Part shown: positions 1 through 5,947 of the stretch, piece after piece
Layout of the letters: each line of letters begins with the position of its first letter
How positions within the stretch are numbered: the first letter of the stretch is position 1
From: Candidatus Caldarchaeum sp.
GTDB lineage: Archaea; Thermoproteota; Nitrososphaeria_A; Caldarchaeales; Caldarchaeaceae
NCBI GenBank assembly: GCA_025054515.1
Contig: JANWZT010000076.1
Location: forward strand, 1-6,138
Direction: 5' to 3'
Length of the DNA: 6,138 nucleotides
Program-made: the position numbers and the translations under genes
Notes under the pieces: generated by a model
The model's database searches: none
What the model was told of the DNA's origin: nothing
Seen by the model: the letters and a program-made list of their open reading frames with translations, nothing else

Positions 1-507
1 TACTACGTCGAACATATGGCCAAAAGGTTAAACCAGCTGCCTTTTCGAGGTTTCTTTGACCCCGATGCCGTGCTTGTACCGATTCCGCGTAGTAACGTGA
101 TGCGGGAAGGAGACTTGTGGGTCGCTAAGGAAATCTGTAAATCCCTTGAGAGAAACCGTTTAGGAAAAACATACAAGTTGCTATTGAGGGGAAAATCGCT
201 GCGGGCCTCCTCGCGTAGCAGTCCAGAGGAAAGGCCAACGCCTTTCGAACATTACCAAAGTTTAGACTTGGTTACGAAGTTGACTGCTGTGCAGAGGGTT
301 GTGTTGGTAGATGATTTCATCACACGTGGTCACACGGCGTTGGGGTCTGCGTGGCGGATTCTCGACGGTTATCCGGATGCCGAAATTGTGGTTTTCGCTC
401 TGGTTCGAACGGTGAGCAACCCGGCAGAGTTCCGAAGCTTGATAGACCCGCGGGAGGGGACAATCGAATACCGACCCGACATCGGTGATGCTCTGAGAAG
501 GCCTTGA
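1..507 (+). CDS. ComF-like phosphoribosyltransferase family protein (5' end outside window)
   Basis: This is a type I phosphoribosyltransferase-like protein. The key sign is the PRPP-binding loop VVLVDDFITRGHT (residues 95-107 counted from the ATG at 16): a hydrophobic strand, two acidic residues, then a T-R-G-x-T loop that holds the phosphates of phosphoribosyl pyrophosphate. An earlier strand, AVLVPIPRS (18-26), matches the VPxP segment found near the start of the fold in ComF/amidophosphoribosyltransferase relatives. The natural substrate cannot be read from the sequence. Seen directly: the frame is open from base 1 through the ATG at 16 and there is no Shine-Dalgarno site, so the true start may lie upstream and the gene is listed as 5' partial. 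If ATG 16 is the start, the protein has 163 residues. The stop is TGA at 505-507. The next gene is a pseudogene, so no operon partner is visible. Family assignment is fairly sure; function is not. Confidence 0.8.
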   Translation, partial: YYVEHMAKRLNQLPFRGFFDPDAVLVPIPRSNVMREGDLWVAKEICKSLERNRLGKTYKLLLRGKSLRASSRSSPEERPTPFEHYQSLDLVTKLTAVQRVVLVDDFITRGHTALGSAWRILDGYPDAEIVVFALVRTVSNPAEFRSLIDPREGTIEYRPDIGDALRRP

Positions 508-526
508 AAATCTGATTTCTCATCGG

Positions 527-560
527 TTAGGTTTGGCTTTTCGGTGTTTTAATTTCTTGG
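527..560 (+). terminator. T-rich stretch after the phosphoribosyltransferase, possible archaeal terminator
   Basis: About 20 bases past the stop codon at 507 the + strand carries several short T runs, including TTT, TTTT, TTTT and TTT between about 533 and 557. Archaeal RNA polymerase commonly terminates at such T tracts without a hairpin, and I see no strong hairpin here. The same stretch (GTTTTAATTT at about 547-556) could instead be the old TATA region of the decayed gene that follows. Function is inferred from composition only. Confidence 0.3.
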
Positions 561-587
561 TTCGTCGTAGGGTGTTTGGGTCCGTAG

Positions 588-1195
588 GCTGACGTCGAGG
601 GCGAGATTTTCCGGCTGCTGAGGGAGAATGAGGAATTCAGATACGCGGTAGCCGGGTTGATCGGTCTCGAGGACATCAGAAGAAGCCATGGCCAAGCTGG
701 AAGAACGGCAGTTCAAGGTGGAAGAGGCGGTAACCCGGTTACAGGAACGTCAAACAGGGGTTGAGGAAGCGATGGAACGTTTGGAGGAGCGTCAAACCAA
801 GACGGAGGAAGCGTTGAGCGGGTTGAATAAGCGGACCCGGAAGCTCGAAAGGGGGATGAAGTCTTCGATGCGGTTTGTCGAGACGACGGCTGGGTCTGTT
901 GAGGAAGATGGGTGTGGATGTCAAGCTTGCGTCGCTCGTCGTTAATGAAATCATGCTCGACATCTATTGTGTGGTCGATGGGGTTTTGTTGGCTGGAGAA
1001 GACACGGCTGAGAAGCCGTCACATCATCCTTTTGGTGAAGAAGCTGGAGCGTTTGAAGGAGGTTCGGCCCGAGCTTTTTCCGGGGCGGGTTGTCAGAGCG
1101 CTGTATTCTGTATGGGTTCATCCGAAGTCGCCGAAGACGTTTGGATACTGACCCCTTCACGGGAAGTATCACCGCCGCCGCAGGTCAGCCGTTAG
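588..1195 (+). pseudogene. Decayed DUF3782-like protein: coiled coil plus PD-(D/E)XK nuclease-like domain, multiple frameshifts
   Basis: Reading across frames gives one coherent archaeal coiled-coil/nuclease-like protein. Bases 588-684 (frame of 588) encode EIFRLLRENEEFRYAVAGLI and onward, the typical N-terminal segment. Bases 688-~865 (frame of 688) encode four 14-residue coiled-coil repeats. Bases ~866-1000 (frame of 875) encode LGLLRKMGVDVKLASLVVNE then LDIYCVVDGVLLAGE. Bases ~1000-1125 (frame of 912) encode TRLRSRHIILLVKKLERLKE and the strand VVRALYSVWVHP. Bases ~1126-1195 (frame of 875) encode EDVWILTPSREV and end at TAG 1193-1195. Each join needs a frame change, so there are at least four, near 684, 860-880, 995-1002 and 1121-1128. 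A fifth may lie near 585-590, where an in-frame TAG at 585 precedes the first block and no good start is seen. The LDIYCVVDG...GE-(x)-K-TR order resembles the D...ExK core of PD-(D/E)XK nucleases, and the third break falls on it. The family is recognised from memory as DUF3782/COG5493-like; its function is not established. The gene is almost surely non-functional unless the sequence contains errors. Confidence 0.75.
697..864 (+). repeat. Four tandem 42-bp (14-residue) coiled-coil repeats
   Basis: Four consecutive 42-base units start at 697, 739, 781 and 823. They encode LEERQFKVEEAVTR, LQERQTGVEEAMER, LEERQTKTEEALSG and the more diverged LNKRTRKLERGMKS. Fourteen residues is two heptads, with hydrophobic residues (L, V/T, A, and M/V/L) at fixed places and E/R/K/Q elsewhere, so the segment would form a coiled coil. 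The repeats lie inside the decayed nuclease-like gene and keep one frame throughout, although the gene is broken on both sides. Confidence 0.75.
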
Positions 1196-1243
1196 TTTTT
1201 CACCGACCCGTAGAACGTGGCTCGAACTATTTCAAAACACGCG

Positions 1244-1252
1244 TCTATATAT
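1244..1252 (+). promoter_or_regulatory. TATA box for the KaiC-like gene (leaderless promoter)
   Basis: The sequence TCTATATAT is centred near 1249, 26 bases before the ATG at 1275. Archaeal transcription normally starts about 25 bases after the TATA centre, so the transcript should begin at or next to the start codon. There is no Shine-Dalgarno sequence before the ATG, which fits leaderless translation. The 1196-1243 stretch upstream holds only a short T run (1196-1200) after the pseudogene stop. Confidence 0.65.
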
Positions 1253-1274
1253 GGTGCTTTGAAATGTTGATGGC

Positions 1275-2045
1275 ATGGCCGTTGACGCTGACGCGAGGCT
1301 TTCGACGGGCAACCCGAAGCTGGACAAAATGCTGGGCGGCGGCTTCATCCGTGGAAGAACCTATCTCGTCACCGGCGAAACAGGCGTTGGAAAAACCATT
1401 CTTTCGCTCCAGTTTCTCCTGAACGGCTTGACCCACAACGAAACATGCGTCTACGTCACGATTGACGAAAGAATCGAAGGCGTTCTCAGGGGTGCGGAAT
1501 CGCTTGGATGGAACTTCTGGGCCTATATGGAGACGGGCCGGTTCATCCCGTTGGAGCTCCGGCTGTATGCGGCGGAAGCCCGGAAATACGGGAAGGAAAG
1601 CAGGGCTTTCGTCGACGCGATATTCAACGCCACGCGTGGAAGAAGGTTTACCCGGCTTGTTCTCGACCCCGTTTCAGCCCTTGCGCAGGGGGCGAAGGAC
1701 GAGTTCTACGTCCGCGAATACCTCCGCGAAATCATCACCATGATCGAGGAAAGGTTCGGCGTAACCACGTTGATGACGACGGACATTCCCACGGGCTCGA
1801 AGCGGATGAGCCGGTTCATGCTCGAAGAGTTTCTCGCGTCTGGTGTGATTGTTCTCGGTGTCCGGCAGCTGGGTGGAACTCTTGTCCGGACCATCTACGT
1901 GCGGAAGATGCGGTGGAGCTCGATGGATTCGACGATGTATGTTTTCAACATCGAGCCCGAAAGGGGAATCGTCATCGGCGAGCCTTTCGACGAATTCATC
2001 AAAAACAGGAATTTGTCGGCGGTTCCGGGGACGGGTGTCGTGTGA
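1275..2045 (+). CDS. Single-domain KaiC-like RecA-superfamily ATPase
   Basis: A 256-residue protein with one RecA/KaiC domain. The N-terminal STGNPKLDKMLGGGFIRG (10-27) is the usual KaiC/RadA opening, with the L-D-x-h-L-G-G-G signature. The Walker A loop GETGVGKT is at 34-41 and Walker B is RLVLDPVSAL at 127-136, with Asp131. The hydrolysis pair that is usually Glu-Glu after the second strand reads Asp64-Glu65 here (YVTIDER). The C-terminal strand RTIYVRKMR (205-213) matches the KaiC basic strand that reaches the neighbouring subunit's nucleotide. Members of this family are cytoplasmic oligomeric ATPases; archaeal single-domain versions are linked to signalling or DNA transactions, but the role of this one cannot be told. 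It is not a clock protein by this evidence: there is only one domain, and no KaiA or KaiB nearby. ATG 1275 is chosen because an in-frame stop lies at 1260 and no other start lies between. The neighbours on both sides are broken genes, so it appears to be a lone transcription unit. Confidence 0.88.
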   Translation: MAVDADARLSTGNPKLDKMLGGGFIRGRTYLVTGETGVGKTILSLQFLLNGLTHNETCVYVTIDERIEGVLRGAESLGWNFWAYMETGRFIPLELRLYAAEARKYGKESRAFVDAIFNATRGRRFTRLVLDPVSALAQGAKDEFYVREYLREIITMIEERFGVTTLMTTDIPTGSKRMSRFMLEEFLASGVIVLGVRQLGGTLVRTIYVRKMRWSSMDSTMYVFNIEPERGIVIGEPFDEFIKNRNLSAVPGTGVV

Positions 2046-2098
2046 TTTTTGTAAAGAATTTGTAAATGTTTATAAACTATCCGTAAATATATAAAGGC
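2046..2098 (+). promoter_or_regulatory. AT-rich terminator/promoter stretch with TATA-like elements and repeated GTAAA
   Basis: Directly after the KaiC-like stop (2043-2045) comes T5 (2046-2050), a plausible terminator, and then about 45 bases of strongly AT-rich DNA. GTAAA occurs at 2051, 2062 and 2083, offsets of 11 and 21 bases, which is close to one and two helical turns. Two TATA-like elements are visible: TTTATAAA at about 2069-2076 and AAATATATAAA at about 2085-2095. The second would place a transcription start near 2115-2120, ahead of the winged-helix fragment that follows. Whether it drives the fragment alone or also the polymerase gene is inference. Confidence 0.5.
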
Positions 2099-2149
2099 GT
2101 GGATGTTGAACAGCTGAGGAAGCGGCTGGAAAAAGGCGAAGCCGTGTAA
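2099..2149 (+). pseudogene. Frame-shifted upstream piece of an AlbA_2/HATPase_c_4-type protein
   Basis: Read from GTG 2099, this short frame gives VDVEQLRKRLEKGEAV and then a stop (TAA 2147-2149). In AlbA_2/HATPase_c_4 (COG2865) proteins an acidic-basic segment of this kind sits just before a conserved N-P-x-x-A-D-L motif. That motif (CNPVLADL) occurs here immediately afterwards, but in another frame (2145-2168). One indel near 2145-2147 would join the two. No further upstream part of the family (the N-terminal AlbA_2 domain or the ATPase core) can be found: the DNA before 2099 is AT-rich promoter-like sequence. The match is by recognition of the motif order, not a search. Confidence 0.5.
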
Positions 2150-2156
2150 CCCTGTT

Positions 2157-2477
2157 TTGGCTGATTTGATGTATCGGGTTGGGCTGGTCGAAGAGCTGGG
2201 AACCGGGATCACCAGGATGCGTGAAACGTGCGGCCGCTCCGGAATAGTCTTCCGAGTCGATGAATGGATGGCCGATTTCACCAAAGTCTCCTTCTCGCGG
2301 ACGTCGAGTTTCATAGAGTCAGAGGTTCTGCGGTTGATGAGTTTGAAGGGGCCTTTGTCGACGAAGCAGCTTGCCGAGTTGTTGAACGTCAGCAGGCCCA
2401 CGGTTTTGAAGGCTTTGAAAAATCTTTCGAAGACTTTGCCGATAGAGGTTTCCGGTAGAACGAGGAACAAGAAATAA
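2157..2477 (+). CDS. C-terminal remnant of an AlbA_2/HATPase_c_4-type protein, keeping a winged-helix domain
   Basis: The open frame gives up to 106 residues from TTG 2157; ATG 2169 is the first ATG. The opening ADLMYRVGLVEELGTGITRM (residues 2-21) is the hallmark end of the HATPase_c_4 (RecG-C-terminal-like) domain of COG2865 proteins, where R-N-P-x-h-A-D-h-h-Y-R-x-G-x-h-E-x-x-G-T-G-I is conserved. Residues about 53-105 form a winged helix-turn-helix, with the HTH at 68-87 (STKQLAELLNVSRPTVLKAL). Complete family members are around 400-500 residues with an N-terminal AlbA_2 domain, so roughly three quarters is missing. The frame upstream is shifted (see the 2099-2149 entry). The piece may be a dead stump or may still make a small DNA-binding protein; the intact wHTH and the TATA element upstream leave both open. 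Its stop TAA (2475-2477) overlaps by one base the first ATG of the polymerase frame (TAATG). Confidence 0.6.
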   Translation: MADLMYRVGLVEELGTGITRMRETCGRSGIVFRVDEWMADFTKVSFSRTSSFIESEVLRLMSLKGPLSTKQLAELLNVSRPTVLKALKNLSKTLPIEVSGRTRNKK

Positions 2478-5400
2478 TGTTTGGCCGCGGTTGGGTAAGC
2501 TTTTATATGCTTTCGGGTTGTTGTCGGAATGGTTTGAACCCTGAGCTCGATGAATATCGGGCGGGCCTTCTCCGTGAAGTGAACAAAGTTTACGAAGTTG
2601 CTTCGGAGTTTCGCCGGCGGACCAACTCGCCTCTTCCCGTCGTGGAGCCAGTTTTTGCGGACAGGATGGAGGAAAGAGTTGAACTGTTGGTCGGGCCCAA
2701 AGCGATTTCGGAGAAAATCCGGGAGCTGAAGAAGAAGCTATCCGGCATCGAGCTTGCCTTCAAACTCTGCGAAGAAATCGTCTACGCCAACGTCGGCGCC
2801 GCATCCGAAGAGGAGGTTATCCATCAAGCGGTCTGCACTTCGCTGGCGGTGTTGACGCCGCCATGCATCACGGCCGCCCCCTCCGAGGGAATATCACACG
2901 TCCGCATCAAGGAAAACGACGACGGGTCAAGATATCTTGCGGTTTATTTTGCGGGGCCGATAAGGGCTGCGGGAGGAACGGAGCTGGCCACCGTCGTCGT
3001 CCTCGCCGACTACGTGAGAAGGCTTTTCGGCCTTGACAGGTTCAAGGCCCGGGAGGAAGAGGTGAAGAGGTTTGTCGAAGAGCTTCGGACATACGTGCGG
3101 CATGTGGGCCGGTTTCAGTACGATGTTCCCGACAAGCTCATCGCCTACGCGTACCGCATGACCCCCGTGGAGATAAACGGTGTCGCCACCGATGAAATCC
3201 CCGTCCCGTCTTTCCGAGACCTCGACCGTGTCGAGACCAATTTTCTCCGCGGCGGGGCGTTGCGTGTTGTCAACGACGGCATCGTGGGGAGGGCGAAGAA
3301 GGTTTTGAAGATCGTCCGGTCGATGGGGATGTCTGGATGGGATTGGGTCGAAGAGCTGGCTGACGCCGGCGTATCCCGTGGCGACGAAGATGAAGACAAA
3401 ACGCTGGAAGTCATCGGTGGACGACCCGTTCTGTCGCTGTCGGAGAAATTCGGAGGGTTCCGCATCAGGTATGGACGAGCTTTCGCTACGGGGATGGCCG
3501 CCTACGGAATTCATCCGCTCACGATGAAAATTCTCAAAGGATACATCGTTACGGGGACACAGCTCAAAACGGATTTTCCTGGAAAAGGCGGAATAGTCAC
3601 GCCCGTTGACGTGATTGAGCCGCCGGTGGTTAAGACCAGGAACGGCGATGTGGTGAAGGTTGTTTCCGAAGAGGTTTACCGTAGGGTGGCGGATGAAATC
3701 GCGGAGATTCTGTTTCTCGGCGACATCTTGGTTTCTGTCGGGGATTGTGTGGAAAACAACGTCGGGCTTAGGCCGGCGGGCTACTGTGAAGAATGGTGGC
3801 GGAACGATTTGGCGGCGAAAATCGCTGAAACGGGGTTGAAGGAAATCGCTGCGAAGACACAGGTGCCGGAGACGAGGCTGAAGCTGTTCGTCGAAAGGCC
3901 TTTCACGGTCAAGCCGTCGGCGGAAGAAGCGTTGGCTTTGAGCCGGAACGCCGGCGTCCCCCTTCATCCACGTTATCTCCATTTCTGGACAAATATTTCA
4001 GCCGAGCAGGCTTCGCTTCTCGCCCGATGGATTGCCGGCCGGTCAGAGGCCGTGCATGGAAAACACATCCTCCCCCATGACGTCGACGTCAAGAAAACCC
4101 TCGAAATGCTCCTCGTCGAACACCAGCATAGAGGAAACATCATCCTGAACGATGACGATTATTTGGTTTTGTCGGCGTTGCTGAAGCCGGGAATTTCTCC
4201 CGAAGATGGGGAAGATGTTCTGAGTTTTCTCCGGCGTGTTTCAGGGATCGATGTGAGGGATAAACGTGGCTCGAGTTTGACGGCTCGGATGGGCCGTCCC
4301 GAGAAGGCCGGTGCCCGACGGACAAGCCCTGCGGTGAATTTTCTGTTTCCCGTCGGATTGGCGGGTGGTGCGACGAGGAACGTAGTCGATGCGGCGGAAA
4401 GAACGGGCGTGGTCGCGGTCGAGGTTGCGGTGAGACGATGTCCCGGATGCGGTGCGGTCGGCTGGAGGGAGTTTTGCGAAAACTGCGGAACGGCCACGGT
4501 CCTGCATGGCACGTGTAGAAAATGCCGCAAAACTTTCTCCGTCTTCGTCGAAGAATGCGACAAATGCGGAGCCGAAGTCGGTTATTCGGCTGTCCAACGC
4601 ATAGACCTCCGCCAAGAGCTGGCGTCGGCTTTGCAGAAAATCGGCGAGGCCGCCCCGAGCCGGGTCAGCGGCGTAAAAGGGTTGACGAGCCGTGCGAAAG
4701 TTCCCGAAGCCTTTCTGAAAGGCGTTCTCCGGGCCAAGCACGGCCTATTCGTCTACAAGGACGGGACAATACGGTTTGACGTGACGAACGCACCGCTCAC
4801 CCATTTCAAGCCGCGGCAGATAAACGTCTGCGTCGAAAAGCTCCGGCAGCTGGGATACTTCCACGACGTCAAAGGCGACCCAATCGTTTCCACGGAGCAG
4901 ACCATCGAATTGATGCCTCAGGACATCGTCGTAAGCCGGAAAGCCGCCGAACACCTGCTTAAAGTTTCGCGGTACATCGACGACCTCCTCCTTCACGCCG
5001 GCATGCAGAAGCTCTACAACCTCAAAACCGTCGAAGACCTCGTCGGCCAAATCGTGGTAGGCCTTTCACCGCATACCTACGTCGCCGTCGTGGCCCGGAT
5101 CATCGGTTTCGTCGACGCCGAAGTTAACTTCGCCCACCCTGTGCTACATGCCGCGAAAAGAAGGGACTGCGACGGAGACGAAGACAGCGTGATGCTACTT
5201 GCCGACGTTTTGATGAATTTTTCCCGTCTCTACATCCCCGACCGAATCGGCGGCAAAATGGATACACCGCTCTTGATCACGCGGATAGTCTATCCCGAAG
5301 AGGTTGATGAGCAGGCCCACAACGTCGACGTATGGGATATGATTCCCAACGAGTTCTACGCCATGGCGTCGGAGGGGGCGAAGATAGCTGAATGCAGGAA

Positions 5401-5947
5401 CTTCGTCAGGATTTTGGGCGACGACTTGGCGGCGGGCACGGAAGGAACAGGGGCCATGTACACCCATCCGCAGACGGACATCGCAGTTCCGGGAATAGTA
5501 TCCGCGTACAAATCCCTCGAAACCATGATGGAGAAGATAGGAGGCCAGCTCGAGCTGATGCAGAACATCGCCGCAGTCCGGGACGCCGGCCTCGTCGACA
5601 ACATCGTCTCATCCCACATCCTCCCAGACATCATCGGAAACGTCAAAGCCTTCATGATACAGTCCTTTAGATGCAAAAAATGTAACCGGAAGTTCCGCCG
5701 CCTACCGCTCACGGGCAAATGCCCCAACTGCCAGCTCGACCTTACTCTCACCGTCTTCCGCGGAAACGTCGAAAAATACATCGACCTCGCCAAACAGATG
5801 GCTGAAAACCATCTCCGCAACCCATATCTCATCGAAAGAACACTATCCGCCGTCGAAAACGTCGTCGACCTCTTCACACCATCCAAAAAACCCGTCGACA
5901 AAACCGTCCAAACGCGGCTCGAAGCCTTCCTATCGGATGAGCCATGA
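2477..5947 (+). CDS. polC: DNA polymerase II (family D) large subunit DP2
   Basis: Large catalytic subunit of the archaeal replicative polymerase PolD, which pairs with the exonuclease subunit DP1 (not in this window). Numbering is from ATG 2477. Conserved blocks in order: YFAGPIRAAGGT (157-168); NFLRGGALRV (255-264); GGFRIRYGRAFATG (326-339); GTQLKTDFPGKGG (360-372); VENNVGLRPAGYCEEWW (425-441); TARMGRPEKAGA (602-613). Two C4 zinc clusters follow (C655/C658/C667/C670 and C680/C683/C694/C697). The active site is RRDCDGDED with the metal-binding Asp899 and Asp901, matching the catalytic aspartates of Pyrococcus DP2. A third zinc cluster is C1066/C1069/C1082/C1085. The C-terminus holds QTRLEAFL (1145-1152), a good PCNA-interacting motif. 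The protein is shorter than euryarchaeal DP2 (about 1270 residues without inteins) and carries no intein at the active site. Start: homology begins near residue 21 (NPELDEY), and a TATA box at 2499-2509 suggests TTG 2534 or, less likely, ATG 2507. The coordinates give the longest frame. It overlaps the next gene by four bases. Confidence 0.97.
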   Translation: MFGRGWVSFYMLSGCCRNGLNPELDEYRAGLLREVNKVYEVASEFRRRTNSPLPVVEPVFADRMEERVELLVGPKAISEKIRELKKKLSGIELAFKLCEEIVYANVGAASEEEVIHQAVCTSLAVLTPPCITAAPSEGISHVRIKENDDGSRYLAVYFAGPIRAAGGTELATVVVLADYVRRLFGLDRFKAREEEVKRFVEELRTYVRHVGRFQYDVPDKLIAYAYRMTPVEINGVATDEIPVPSFRDLDRVETNFLRGGALRVVNDGIVGRAKKVLKIVRSMGMSGWDWVEELADAGVSRGDEDEDKTLEVIGGRPVLSLSEKFGGFRIRYGRAFATGMAAYGIHPLTMKILKGYIVTGTQLKTDFPGKGGIVTPVDVIEPPVVKTRNGDVVKVVSEEVYRRVADEIAEILFLGDILVSVGDCVENNVGLRPAGYCEEWWRNDLAAKIAETGLKEIAAKTQVPETRLKLFVERPFTVKPSAEEALALSRNAGVPLHPRYLHFWTNISAEQASLLARWIAGRSEAVHGKHILPHDVDVKKTLEMLLVEHQHRGNIILNDDDYLVLSALLKPGISPEDGEDVLSFLRRVSGIDVRDKRGSSLTARMGRPEKAGARRTSPAVNFLFPVGLAGGATRNVVDAAERTGVVAVEVAVRRCPGCGAVGWREFCENCGTATVLHGTCRKCRKTFSVFVEECDKCGAEVGYSAVQRIDLRQELASALQKIGEAAPSRVSGVKGLTSRAKVPEAFLKGVLRAKHGLFVYKDGTIRFDVTNAPLTHFKPRQINVCVEKLRQLGYFHDVKGDPIVSTEQTIELMPQDIVVSRKAAEHLLKVSRYIDDLLLHAGMQKLYNLKTVEDLVGQIVVGLSPHTYVAVVARIIGFVDAEVNFAHPVLHAAKRRDCDGDEDSVMLLADVLMNFSRLYIPDRIGGKMDTPLLITRIVYPEEVDEQAHNVDVWDMIPNEFYAMASEGAKIAECRNFVRILGDDLAAGTEGTGAMYTHPQTDIAVPGIVSAYKSLETMMEKIGGQLELMQNIAAVRDAGLVDNIVSSHILPDIIGNVKAFMIQSFRCKKCNRKFRRLPLTGKCPNCQLDLTLTVFRGNVEKYIDLAKQMAENHLRNPYLIERTLSAVENVVDLFTPSKKPVDKTVQTRLEAFLSDEP
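2499..2509 (+). promoter_or_regulatory. TATA box inside the nominal 5' end of the DP2 frame
   Basis: GCTTTTATATG is a strong archaeal TATA element centred near 2505. Transcription from it should start around 2530-2532. It lies 22 bases inside the longest DP2 open frame and overlaps the in-frame ATG at 2507. If it is used, neither ATG 2477 nor ATG 2507 would be on the message, and the in-frame TTG at 2534 would be the leaderless start. The spacing (about 29 bases) is close to that of the KaiC-like gene (26). Confidence 0.55.

Noticed and set aside
875..1195. Reading 875-1195 or 912-1151 as stand-alone small genes
   Set aside because: Each frame carries only part of one family's conserved sequence and nonsense in the rest; together they make one broken gene.
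1275..2045. Circadian clock KaiC
   Set aside because: There is only one RecA-type domain instead of two, no sign of the CII phosphorylation site, and no KaiA or KaiB nearby. It is a generic archaeal KaiC-like ATPase.
1508..2065. Second + strand open frame of 185 codons inside the KaiC-like gene
   Set aside because: It overlaps the ATPase in another frame, and the ATPase carries all the conserved motifs. The alternative protein is Arg/His-rich with no pattern.
508..2476. A defence island or mobile element between the phosphoribosyltransferase and the polymerase
   Set aside because: A nuclease-like gene and an AlbA_2-type stump fit such a notion, but there is no transposase, integrase, terminal repeat or att-like duplication, and both candidate genes are broken.
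2186..3359. A 14-base direct repeat (GGTCGAAGAGCTGG) at 2186-2199 and 3346-3359
   Set aside because: Both copies encode Val-Glu-Glu-Leu in frame in unrelated proteins using the favoured codons. The flanks do not match, so there is no element.
2927..3982. Long open frame of 351 codons on the - strand
   Set aside because: It lies wholly opposite highly conserved DP2 coding sequence, shows no recognisable domain, has low-complexity H/R/P-rich protein, and has no promoter. It is a by-product of codon bias in the polymerase gene.
1611..5895. Many GTCGAC sites (eight counted) and a perfect 12-base palindrome at 4079-4090
   Set aside because: The sites mostly follow from the favoured Val-Asp codon pair GTC-GAC; the palindrome encodes Asp-Val-Asp-Val. 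No regulatory placement is seen.
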